A stretch of 64,000 nucleotides of DNA from Sarcomyxa edulis (Eukaryota > Basidiomycota > Agaricomycetes > Agaricales > Mycenaceae), in contig QUOL01000012.1 in NCBI GenBank assembly GCA_009761415.1, positions 387,001 through 451,000 on the forward strand, given 5' to 3'. Positions within the stretch are counted from its first letter, which is position 1. Each line of letters opens with the position of its first letter. Positions 49,101-60,200 of the stretch are shown in pieces. A program made the position numbers and the translations under genes. Below the pieces are notes generated by a model. That model had not been told where the DNA came from, did no database searches, and worked only from the letters and a program-made list of their open reading frames with translations.

Positions 49101-52100
49101 AAGCTCGCGAAAGCCTCTATTATGAAGGCTCCCGATTCAATGCAACAAATAGTATTCATTTTCTCCGGTCAAGGGAGTCAATACCTCCGGATGGGAAAAT
49201 CGTTATACTTCACTAGCGCCGCCTTCAAGAAGCACATTGACGAATGCCATTCGTTTTTGATAGCATCGGGCTTTCCAGGTATCCTTTCGATTATCACTGC
49301 TGGCGATGAAGGCAGTGGTTTGAGCGTATCAGAAGAATTCGAAGCATATCAAGCCGCCATCTTCTCTCTCGAATATGCGCTAGCCCAACTCTGGATCTCT
49401 TGGGGTCTGACTCCTTCTGCAGTCGTTGGTCATAGGTGAGTTCAGCCCAGTGCTTCTCAGTCAGTGTCGATGTTTACGCCAATCTAGTCTTGGAGAATAT
49501 GCAGCCCTTGTCATTGCGAACGTCCTCAATCTCGAAGGAGCTTTGACTCTCGTTGCGAACCGTGTCCGCTTCATGGTACAGAAATGCTCACTAGAGTCCA
49601 GCGGGATGTTGGCCGTGAACATGGGGTCTGCGCTGATCGAAGAAATCCTGAGATCCTCGAAGAAATTTTCGGCATTGTCAATTTCGTGCTATAATAGCCC
49701 GACTGACTGTGTTATTTCGGGACCTCGCTCACAGCTGAAGGCTTTTAAAGCTCATCTAGATGTCGAAGTCCACTGCAAAAATGTCATGGTGAGAAAGTCT
49801 AATCAGGCGTCTCGAAATAATATATATTGACGATGAGTTTTAGTTGGCAGTCCCTTTTGGTTATCATAGTCCTGCCATGAATCCTATCTTAGAGGATTTG
49901 ACCATCGTTGCACAACGTGTCACATTGCACCCTCCTTCAATTCCTATCATTTCGAACGCTCTCGGAGAGGTGGTGATGCCTGGAGACGCGACTGCCTTCG
50001 ATGCAGGCTATTTTGCTCGTCATTGTGCAGAACCTGTACAGTTTGAAAACGGTGTTCGTGCTTTCACTCTCCAGCGTTACTTTGCTCAAGCTACCATCTG
50101 GATTGAAATTGGACCTCACACGTCATCACTGCCTATGCTGAAGTCGAATCCGGCACTACCCAAGAACACAATGTTTTTAGGCTCGTTACGGAAACAACAC
50201 GATCCCTGGGCAACTCTTGCTACCAGTCTTTCCCTCCTTTATACCTCTGGTGCCAATCTACATTGGCGCCAGGTTTTTGCCCACCTTCCATCCGTGTCTT
50301 GCGTTGATTTGCCATCGTACCCTCTCGCTAAAACAAAATTCTGGATTCCGTTCAAAGAGGGAACATCGTTCACCAGCGTCTCAGATGCCGAGCCCCAAGT
50401 TACTTTAGCCACGCAGTATTCGATGCTCCATGCTTGGGCTCAGTTCCCTTCCACTTCGAATGGATGCGTCGCCATATTCGAGACTCCTATCAGCGAATTA
50501 GCCGGCTCTATCCGAGGACATAGCGTGGGCGGCCTACCCCTTTGCCCTGCCTCTATATATCTTGAGCAGGCCCTAGCTGGCATCGGTCTTGCTGAGGGGC
50601 ATCTCGGTGTCCATATCGATAGCAAGAACATAATACTCGAGAATATCAGTTTCGACAAGCCGCTAGTTTACGACGAGTCTGTGTCTCGGACGGTAGTCAC
50701 AAGAATCACTCTCGATGCAGGTCATGGCGCTTTCACCATCAGCTCCCGTGTAGAGTCTTCTGTGGAAGAGTGGGATCATGTTCGTGGAGAATATCACATC
50801 CAGTCTACAGAGGAAATCGCTTCTAACTTCTCTAGGAGTCTGCCTCTTGTCGTTCGGCAGATGGATGCAGTAATCCAAGTCAACACAGAGCATACGGCTG
50901 AAACATTCTCTACGCGCACGGCATACGAAGTCATATTCCCTCGTGTCGTCGACTACGGGAAAGAGTATCATACCATGCAATCACTTACTGTCGACTCTAC
51001 GGGTATGGAAGGCTATGCGATAGCCAAACTGCCTAACGACTATGACCGCGGCAAGTTTGTTGTGCATCCAGTATTTATGGATACTCTCCTCCACGTCGCT
51101 GGTTTCGTAGCCAATCTGAAGGGGGATTGGAATGATGCTTATATTTGCAGTGAAGTCGGATCTGTTAAGGTCATTCCCGCGGCCATCGATAACGATGCAT
51201 CGTACTCAATCTATTGTAGAAACGTTTGGCTTCCAGAGGAAGGCGTTATGCTTGCAGAAGCTTACGCGGTCCAGATCTCAGAGCCTAGGAGAATTGTGGC
51301 ACATCTCAAAAATATGCACTTCCGCCGTGTTCGTCTCAGCAGCCTAAAAAAAGGTCTCGCACGTGCAGCCGGGATAATGCCGACTTCTTCGACCATCCGG
51401 ATGTCCAGGGCGGCCAAAGCTGTCACGTATACCTCGCAGGAACTCGAAAGTACTGGAGGATATATTGAACCCGCGGTCCTCAAGGTCGTGTCGGAAACCT
51501 GCGACATATGTGCTTCCGCCATCGATGTGAATACGGAATTGGCGACCTTGGGTGTGGACTCTCTCATGTCCATCGAGATCTTCAGCAAACTCGAGGTCAT
51601 GTTCCCAGAAGCTAACCTCAACTCTCAAGCTCTATCGCATTGTCGAAGCGTTACAGAAATCATCCAAGAACTCACATCGAAGGTCGACAAGTCTCAGACC
51701 TCTAGTAGCTCTTATTCGCACAGCCAGTCCGTCAGTCCAGCGTCATCCCCTAGGACATTAGTACCCGACGATAAGCTACCAGAACCTTCCACCTTGGTCA
51801 TTGACGGCGAGCCTGACGTCAAGCAAGTTCTAGCGAACGTCCTTGATATCAATGTGCGAGATATTGACGACGAGGCCGACTTCGAGTCGTTAGGGTTGGA
51901 TTCCTTGACCTCTATCGAAACATTGTATGCCCTCAAGGCTGAATTCGGTATCTCCCTCCCTAGCGACTTCTTCACAACCTATTCGACCATTCGTACTGTC
52001 CAGTCGTATTTCTTAACTCGTCTTCACTCTAATTTCAAAATCTCGGACCGATATTCCACCGATCTCAGACCTATGGAACCTCAAGTGACCTTAAAGACGA

Positions 52101-53013
52101 AGACAATGGACGTGCAGACGAATATCAGCAGAATTGCCCATGCTCTACGTCTGGACGAAGTTCCTATCTCAATACAATCTGATGAGACCCCTGGCCGCCT
52201 CCCTCTATTCCTTGTCCATGACGGGAGTGGTTTGGTCAACTATTACGCCCAGCTCCCGCCATTGCGGCGTACAGTCTGGGGAATACACAATCCACACTTC
52301 ATCACAGGAGAGCCATGGGACAATATTACTCATATGGCTCTAGCGTATGCTGAATATATCGCTTCCACGACCCAGGGTCCTGTGTTGCTAGGAGGTAAGT
52401 GTTCATTGTCGAAATATGCGTATCCTTACTAATGTCCCCCATTTAGGTTGGTCTTTTGGTGGCGTTGTTGCGTACGAGGTCGCTCTACAGCTCGCCAAGA
52501 AGGGCATTATTGTGCAAGGAATCTTACTTATCGACTCTCCCAGTCCCATCAATCACGTCCCGCTCTCCAACAAACTGATCGATGCCGTCGTCAAACTCAA
52601 TGATCGCAGTGCAACTTCAGACTTGGGCCGATTGGTCAAAACCCAGTTCGAATTCAATTCCAGACTGTTGGGACGCTACGATCCATACGCCACCGCTGGA
52701 GATTGTCCTCCTTTAGTATTGCTTCGTTCCGTGGTAGGATATAAATCGCCGAATGTCCAACCTCAAGATGTTCCGTCGTGGCTTGCGGATCGCAGCAACA
52801 GGGACCTTGCTTCTGTTGGTTGGAACGAGCTCACGCATCAAAACATTCAAGTCATGGACATACCCGGTAATCATTTCGAACCTTTCCATCCCAAGAATGT
52901 ACGTATAGTCCGTTCTATATTTTGATTCATTTCACGTAACTGACTGCTGTCTTTAGATTGAAAAAGTCTTCCGATGTATGGTTGAAGGCTGTGAGTATTT
53001 GGAGAGCCTTTAA
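46163..53013 (+). CDS. Non-reducing polyketide synthase, SAT-KS-AT-PT-ACP-ACP-TE (orsellinic acid synthase type)
   Basis: Nine exons (46163-46819, 46889-47515, 47572-47902, 47957-48141, 48198-49435, 49488-49788, 49844-52394, 52447-52898, 52957-53013), 2,132 residues. SAT occupies 1 to about 380 with [10 protein letters not shown] at the active site. KS runs about 393-815: VDTACSSSS (Cys near 566), EAHGTGT and [12 protein letters not shown] has [10 protein letters not shown] near 920 and [11 protein letters not shown] with Ser near 1013. The product-template domain (about 1305-1600) has [17 protein letters not shown] (His near 1338) and [11 protein letters not shown] (Asp near 1524). Two carrier domains have LGVDSLMS (Ser near 1686) and LGLDSLTS (Ser near 1800). 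The TE has [11 protein letters not shown] (Ser near 1966). No reducing or methyltransferase domain is present. Such basidiomycete enzymes make orsellinic acid from acetyl- and malonyl-CoA; the product here is inferred by class only. Confidence 0.93.
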
Positions 53014-53963
53014 TATGTGTTCAGTCGGCCTTTCTTCAGAGCATACGCCGGGGAAGACGGTGCCCATCTACACTGTATCTGATAACTTATTCTATTTCTT
53101 TCTTACTATATCATGTACTTACTTGGTGGCATCGACTCTTTATTCTTAAATCATTCCTGGAACTTTCGCTTTGAAAGATAATCCCGACGCGACGCGACTT
53201 GGTCACATGCTGATGTTCAGCATGTGATGATTGGACGAGTTTGCCTACGGCCTGTCCATGGCCACCTCTAGCTAGTAGCCTTATTTTTCCTGTCTTGATC
53301 CTCGTCATTCGTACATTCATAGGTAAGAATCCCAAACACCATGACTTTCAAGCAGCTGATTCAATATCTGCTATCAATCGTAACACCCACGCAATCGATT
53401 TCATGAAACTTAGGGTCACTCTTCTTGATCTGTAGGACCCATTCGAAGTCCTTGAATCTGCCTGGAGTTGTGATCTCTCTCAGAAGATTTCAAGTCACTA
53501 ATCGTTTTTGTGGTTTGACAATAAGTAGTCTCTTACAGCAACGACTCAAACGCGCACCCAGGTTTCGTTTATCAAGCACTGGCATCGGGATCTCGTAGCG
53601 TCTCTTTTGGCTGATGTTCCGCAGATTTGAGGCCGCATCAACCTATTTCCGTGTCATCGGGATTGTCATTTCCATCCTTCTTCCAAGCTGTATACACCTG
53701 TGCAATGTGTACGCGGATCCACAGTGTACCTTCCTCGTGATATCGAATTTCGTCGCTTCATGTTGTTTCTTCATCTCTTGTCTCTCGGAATCAAAAGTTA
53801 CATGTTGATCATAGCAGTGTACTTCGTCGTCTCTTGCTAAATCTCAAACCTTTCTTCAGGCATGGTACGGACGACTTCATCTCCGAACGCTTTCATCAGC
53901 GCTCAAAGTGACAATCCACCAAAATTCAGCGTTCTTTCGGAGAATCTGACGCCAACTCCCAAT
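53014..53963. other. Intergenic, no supported gene
   Basis: About 950 bases after the PKS stop. No coding signal; AT-rich 3' flank, then unique sequence up to the foldback element. Confidence 0.45.
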
Positions 53964-54352
53964 AGTAGTAGTCAGAGTAGAGGATTATGGCAGGATTACA
54001 CAGGGACTTTGGGCCCGATTATCGAACGATTCTGGAAGATAATCGTGTCATAATCCGGAATCACTCTGACCGCGCAAAAATATTCTTGGGATCCTGCAAG
54101 ATTATGGGAGGATTATCGAGGTCACTAAAACAGCAAGAAATAAGGAAATCGAGTCTCGTCACCATAATCGCGGCCATAATCCGGCCATAATCGCAGCTGA
54201 TAATCCTCGAAGCGCCTCCGGAGGCGCTTCGAGGATTCTCGAGGATTCTGATTATGGGCGATTATGGCCTTGGTTTTGGTCCTTAATCATGCCTTAATCC
54301 TGCTGTGAATCCTCGTGTAATCCTCCCATAATCCTCTACTCTGACTACTACT
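53964..54352. mobile_element. MITE-like foldback element
   Basis: A 389-bp element. Its ends, 53964-54001 and 54315-54352, are inverted repeats of 38 bp with a single mismatch, starting AGTAGTAGTCAGAG. Both sides are flanked by AAT (53961-53963, 54353-54355), a possible 3-bp target duplication. The inside is rich in the motif ATAATC and its complement GATTAT. A perfect palindrome lies at 54202-54237. There is no open frame, so it would be non-autonomous. Three-base target duplications are typical of PIF/Harbinger elements, though these prefer TWA; superfamily assignment is open. Confidence 0.8.
54202..54237. repeat. 36-bp perfect palindrome inside the foldback element
   Basis: Each half is 18 bp, with AATCCTCGAAGCGCCTCC as the left arm and no spacer between arms. 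It could extrude as a cruciform or fold as a hairpin in RNA. It sits about 60 bp right of the element's midpoint. Confidence 0.9.
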
Positions 54353-54772
54353 AATATTCAAAGAGATGGCGGAGACGTTGTTCACCATGTTGACAGACTG
54401 AAAGCCTTGACCGACAAGGTGCCGAGATACTACGTCCTCCTTGGTCCTCTCGTCGATTTTCAACTCTTCCTTCTCTGGAATGCATTCTGCTAATCTATTG
54501 ATTGCCTGAACCTTCCATTGTGAAACCTGGCAAAAAGTACTGTGTATATAGATACGTGTATTGGCGATGGATTGCGGCTGCAACGATCCAATAACGAGTT
54601 TGGGCAGCGTTATCATACGAATTTGAAGGTGTCTAAGATCGGGTGCACGTGGAGATTGCGGATCTCAGGGGCTGCCCTCATGTTTACCTCGTTCACTTGT
54701 CCCGATATTTAAGATTTTGAGTATCCCCATCTCCTTTCTTTCTACCCTCATCTTCAGAAGAAATACTTGAGC
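54353..54772. other. Upstream region of urc1
   Basis: 420 bases between the foldback element and the urc1 start codon; it should hold the urc1 promoter. No motif is clear enough to call. Confidence 0.4.
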
Positions 54773-57068
54773 ATGTCAGTTTCGGACGCTGTTTTGACAC
54801 AGATACTCGCACAGCTCAACGCTTTGCAGGTATCTCACCAGACTATCCAAGCCAAAGTATGCATTCTCGTCTTTATTGCTTCGCCCATCGCTGATCAGAA
54901 TCGCAACTTACAGCTAGATGCTATAACTGCTGGCGGCGTTGTGAAGCCTGTAGAACCGTTAGAGCCCAAGGGTATTCCTATCAAAGGTCATACTTCATCC
55001 CCATCGCAAGACTCCGTCATTGGGTCTCCAGAGCCCGTAGCCAGTTCTCCAGAGCAACGCTCTCCTCTTCACGCATCTCTAGCATCTACAGCGCCCATCC
55101 TAGGTACTCCTCCCAAGGTTCCTATAGGTACCACAGACAAAGAGCGAGAGAGATTATTGTATCCTGGACGAGTCAATCTAACCAGTTGAGTTGTTTCGTC
55201 TTTCAGTAGTGTCGATTCTCCTTGGTCATCTTGGTCTCAACCGTGGATATCGACGTTGGAGTTCAATGCTCCTCATATCCTTATCTCCTCGATAACATTA
55301 CTGACCGGTACATTTATTATCCAGCGTACCCTGATCAGCATGGCATCAAGCCTTATCCCTTGCACTGGGGAGCGTCTAGTGCAGAAGCTCGTGGTCCTGT
55401 TATCTGCTCCCGACTAACATCCTCCATCAAGCACCGCAATGCTCTCGGAGCACACTCCGGATCCTACTCCATATATCGTGCTCTCTCCATAGCCATGGGT
55501 GCTCTTTCCCCGACTCATAAACCCGATTACAGTCAAACAGAGCCTCCTGTTCTCATTCCCCCTCAACCATCATGGGCTGATCCGACTAAGATTGTCTCTT
55601 TCGACCCCTATGGGCATCTCGTGCCCACTGTCTTTCGCAAGGAGATTGAAGAGCTGGGGTTGGACATCAGACCCAGCATCGCAGTGACTAAAGCTCATAT
55701 GAAGTTGAGCGAAATTGACGAATCAGCAAGGAAGGGTGAGATTGAGGTCGATGGTAGGATTGTGTTGAAGAGCAGGCCGCTAGTCAACGCGGATGGGAGT
55801 CAGAGTGACGCTTATAGCGGTGTGGAGATCAACATCAGCAAGGCTGCTGTAGAGCCTGTATGGTATCTGCCTGGCGTCGCTGAACGATTCGGCATGTGCG
55901 TTGTTCGACTTATCTCGGGATATTTGGTAATTGACAGTCGACGTTAGATCTGAGAGCTTGCTTCGTCGTGCTCTGTTTGAGGACACCGGAGGGATGTACC
56001 CAGAGCTCATCACGCGTCCTGATATCAAGGTGTTCCTTCCACCTATTGGAAATCTTACCGTGTACATATGTACGTTCCTATCAGTCATCACTCTAAAGAT
56101 TTGGACTCACCAACCCAACCTGACAGTCGGACCTCCGGCGTACATGTACGATGAGACCAAGGAGTTAACCCTACGAGTTCACGATGAATGTCTGTGGTTC
56201 ACTTGCCCTTCCTCTCACATATATTGACAAATTACCCTCACTAGGCAATGGTTCTGATGTCTTTGGTTCGGATATCTGCACTTGCAAACCATATCTTACC
56301 TACGCTATCGAAGAATGCATTCGCGGTGCTCAGAAGGGTATGTTGTTGACCCCAGTTTAGGGACTCTCTTTTTATGAACTCTATCTTTCAACTCTAGGCG
56401 GAGTAGGAGTTGTAGTCTACTTCCGTAAAGAAGGCAGGGCCTTAGGAGAGGTGACCAAGTCCGTACACTCACTCCCTTTCTAATGATAGCTTCTGATCTG
56501 ACACGTCGCTCCTTGAAATTCTAGATATCTCGTCTATAACCTGCGCAAGCGTGGCGGCGATTCTGCAGACAAATACTTCAAATCGACGGAACTTATCGCC
56601 GGTGTCAAAGACATGCGTTTCCAAGCCTTGATGCCCGACGTATTGCACTGGCTTGGAATTAAGAAGATCGACAACATGGTATCCATGAGTGATATGTACG
56701 TTCACTTCGCAAGCATTTCTAAGGTGCCACTACTGATTAATCACGAATCGTTATACAGGAAGTACGATGCGATTGTTAAATCTGGTATTCCGATACTGCG
56801 TCGCTATGATATCCCCGGTTCGTGTTGATGCTACTCGGCGGCCATCTAACTCTACTGACAAGTTTCGTCTTTTCAGACCACCTTATTCCTCCTGACTCGC
56901 GAGTCGAAATTGACGCCAAGATAGCTGGTGAGTAATTGACGGGTGATTCCTCGCACTAGCTTATCTTTTTTTATATCTACAGCCGGATACTTCTCGAGTG
57001 GTAAACAGGTTACTGAAGCCGATCTGGTCAAAACTGTGGGAAGAACCTGGGAAGAGACAGAACATTGA
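54773..57068 (+). CDS. urc1: Uracil catabolism protein URC1 (GTP cyclohydrolase II-like)
   Basis: Eleven exons (54773-54856, 54914-55184, 55325-55895, 55948-56069, 56127-56189, 56245-56337, 56398-56458, 56525-56695, 56759-56817, 56877-56927, 56983-57068), 543 residues. A Pro/Ser-rich leader is followed by the fungal N-terminal domain (YPDQHGIKPYPLHWGASSAE, GAHSGSYSIYRALSIAMGAL, AVEPVWYLPGVAERFGIS). The GTP cyclohydrolase II-like catalytic part follows, with VHDECNGSDVFGSDICTCKP (zinc-ligand Cys), GAQKGGVGVVVYFRKEGRAL and GEVTKYLVYNLRKRGGD. URC1 works in the URC pathway of pyrimidine catabolism described in Lachancea kluyveri; it is not the riboflavin enzyme. Intron 2 is 140 nt, unusually long here, and partly open. 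It is convergent with the Dicer gene. Confidence 0.88.
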
Positions 57069-57275
57069 GATCCCAATATTCCTTTTTTGTGTTCTCAGAA
57101 GGCTTGCGCGAATGTACTTATACACAAAATTCAAATTCAAAACTGTCACAATCCTCGATACTTGAGGTTCTCCGAAATCATTCTACAGTGTCTCATATAC
57201 AATCTACGCATACTAAGATGTCCTTGGGAAAGATATACCTTTGCATTAGAGCAATACTAGCTTCGATGAGATAAA

Positions 57276-60200
57276 TCAATCAGTTCTTTTGGTCTTCACC
57301 TTCTTCTGTGTCAACAAGCGCTTGACGTTTTCATCGTGGAGATTGAAGCTCGCGATAGCTTTTTCTGCAGCCGTATACTTAGCGTGCTCCTGACTCGCAT
57401 GACCTGCGTAAATTTCTGTAGCCCGAGCTTCCTCTTTACCGTCGATCATGATTTTGCAAGTAACGTTCCCTTTCTCTTTGAGATAGTCGTATTTCAATTT
57501 TTTGTCGAGTTTCTGCGACCATAGGGAGAGTCTGGACACAGGGTGAAGTACATCCACATCCTCTCGGACGATTCGTTCCAATAATTGCATGATACCCAGA
57601 GTTTGTAGGACATCACGAGCGGCATCAAGACTCCCATTTGAGTCAAGATAGACTGCACCGAGGACGCTTTCTACCATATCGCTGAGGAATTTCGGTGCTT
57701 GGAGACGGATCAGATCAGCCCAAGGGAAAATGGTTCCATTTTGCAGAGCATTCTCTATGTCTCGATAGCCTCTCTTGTATCGAGCAAATGTTTTGTCCTG
57801 ATCGTCCAGGATACGGTGACTAGAATGCAGTAGACACTGCCAGAGGTAGACCAGCTGATCATCCGGTGTCAGAGAGACCTGTCCGTGCTCCTCAGTTTGA
57901 GGCATGACCGCATGGACCTTCAAAGAAGTGCGTAAACAGATGAAAGCGAGGATATGAGCGTTGACCGTCGCCGATTTTCGATGGAACATATGCCCCGGAG
58001 TGTATTCCTTTCCAGGTGCGTGATAAAGATAGTCCGTGACTATCATGTCTAGAACAGAGTCGCCCAGAAATTCCATCCGTTCGTAAGAGACAGTGTGAAG
58101 ATCGGCTTCATGACTGGCGTGCGTAAGGGCTTCGACAAGTAGAAGCTTATGGTTGAACTCGTAGCCTATCATCTGCTCCACACACTTTACCTGACTTGGT
58201 AATTCGTCGTAATCTTGTCGTACGCGCCCTAGCATGGTCTCGATGCGAACCGGAAGACGATCCCAAAGAAGACCCATGCCGAACATTTGAGCACATTGCA
58301 CACCTAGGTCGAACCCGCCATGCAGATAAGATGCCCCAATAAGGGACTCGCAAACGTCAGCTAGGACTTTCATTGAGAGCTGTTCGCCCTTGGCCGGCTT
58401 CTTGGCGGACGTAGCTTTCTCCACGGGGATTTCTTTCCCAGCTGCGACATCTGCAGCCGCTGAGGTTATGAGCGTGAAATAGTGCGGTCTCCACTTTTTC
58501 CCCAATAAGCGGTCACGAATAATCCAATTATACAATTCTTTGTTGAGCGCTTCCTTGGCCAAACGGGCGTTTGATACTGCGTGGTCTTTTTTTCTGCTCA
58601 AGTAACCTTCGTGCCAGAGCGGATACTGCGCCAGAAGCTGGATGCCGACAACAAACTTGAGGACCGTGTCACCAAGGGTTTCTAAACGTTGATAGTTGTG
58701 TAATTCCTGAGAAACCGGGGCAGTGATTGCGGTGGTCAGGAGCGCCGTAGGAACAGTGGCCAAGGACGATCTAGCCAATAGATTTTCACGCAGGCTATTC
58801 ACAGTGGATGACATAGCCAAAGACCGGAGAATCGATGGGAGCAGAGATGCATATTCTATGTCGGCAGGAGAGCAAAGTGTTACAGACGCGAATCTAGGAA
58901 GAAGGAAGAGTGTCTTGGGTTGTGACGTTGAGTTTGAGGTAGGGGAAATCGGCAACAGAAAATTGGTCCGCGAAGGTATGCGATGAACCTCTAAAAGAGG
59001 ATACGTGATGTCTAGTTGTGAAAAATGAGAGTACATTTCCCTCATTCGTTGTTCGTCCTCCTCAGAAATCACGTCAAAACGCCACCGGACGAAAGAGAAG
59101 GACTTGGCAAACTGAATACCGTTTCGAACGATAGTCAAATCATCAGGATACAAGAACTCCCGCCCAAAGAGCTCAGCATTCGCAAAATATTGATCCAAAT
59201 CGGGGCGCTTGAGTGAAGCATTGACTTCCTGGAGCCAGGATCGGCGTAGATCCCACTTTTTGTCCGCAGGATCTGAAGGCAAAAGGAGATAGCCAAAATC
59301 AAGGTTTTCCCACTGCATGCGGTTCCCGTTCAGCACCCAAAATAGTCTTCTTGTGTATTGCCGTGCTTCAGCGATGATCTTTTCGTCAAGCTCAGGCTTC
59401 CCAGGAGAATTAAGTGCTATTTTCACCGGCTCTCGACCCGGACGAAACAAATAAGGCGCTTCGTCGAAGGTCCATGGTGTGAGGAGTACACGTGTGAAAA
59501 CGCGCATTGTCGGAAGGCCCTCAATCGCAAGCTCTGAGCACCACCATACAACTGCTTCTTCTGGTTTGGGTCTCCAAGGATCCATCTGAAGCGAAACACT
59601 AGCGGTACTCGCTCTCTTCTCGACGTCTTTTAGCAAGGCTTTAACGTCTTCCTCTAAATGTGGTTCAACGACACTCGTCAAAGGCAAGAGGTGGTCGTTA
59701 AGGAGCTTGGCTGATTCATCCGCGGTGTCATGCAACGCCTTGTAGCAAGCGAACGCGACATGGCGATAAGCAGAGATTTTGGTGCGATATTCACGTTTGG
59801 TAGTGTAAACTCGGAGGTGGTCGGGTAGCATCGTCGACCGAGGCAATGTTACCTTAGCTCCGAATGGACCTGGATAAGGACGAGTGATACTTGTTGAACG
59901 ATTGTCGAAGGAGTGCCATCCTTCTGGGAGTTCGGGAGGATCTATTTCGAATATTGGCCTATTATCGACATGCACATTGTGTGGTATCACAGCACAGAAA
60001 TGCTCCAAGTGAGCTACGGCAGAATGTAGAGTGAGTAAAGCCCTGAGATGATAAAACCAAGTTAGAATCGATAATATGTTGCGAGACGACCGCGTACCCT
60101 GTTTCTTCGACTCTATATTCGAGTTCCTCGTCCTCTACGTCTTTCCATTCGTCGGTCTCGTTTTCCTCTACGGGTTTCATCATGTGCCTCTCGTTGTTGT

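Noticed and set aside
54773..57068. Riboflavin-pathway GTP cyclohydrolase II
   Set aside because: The large fungal N-terminal domain and overall length fit URC1, not RIB1.
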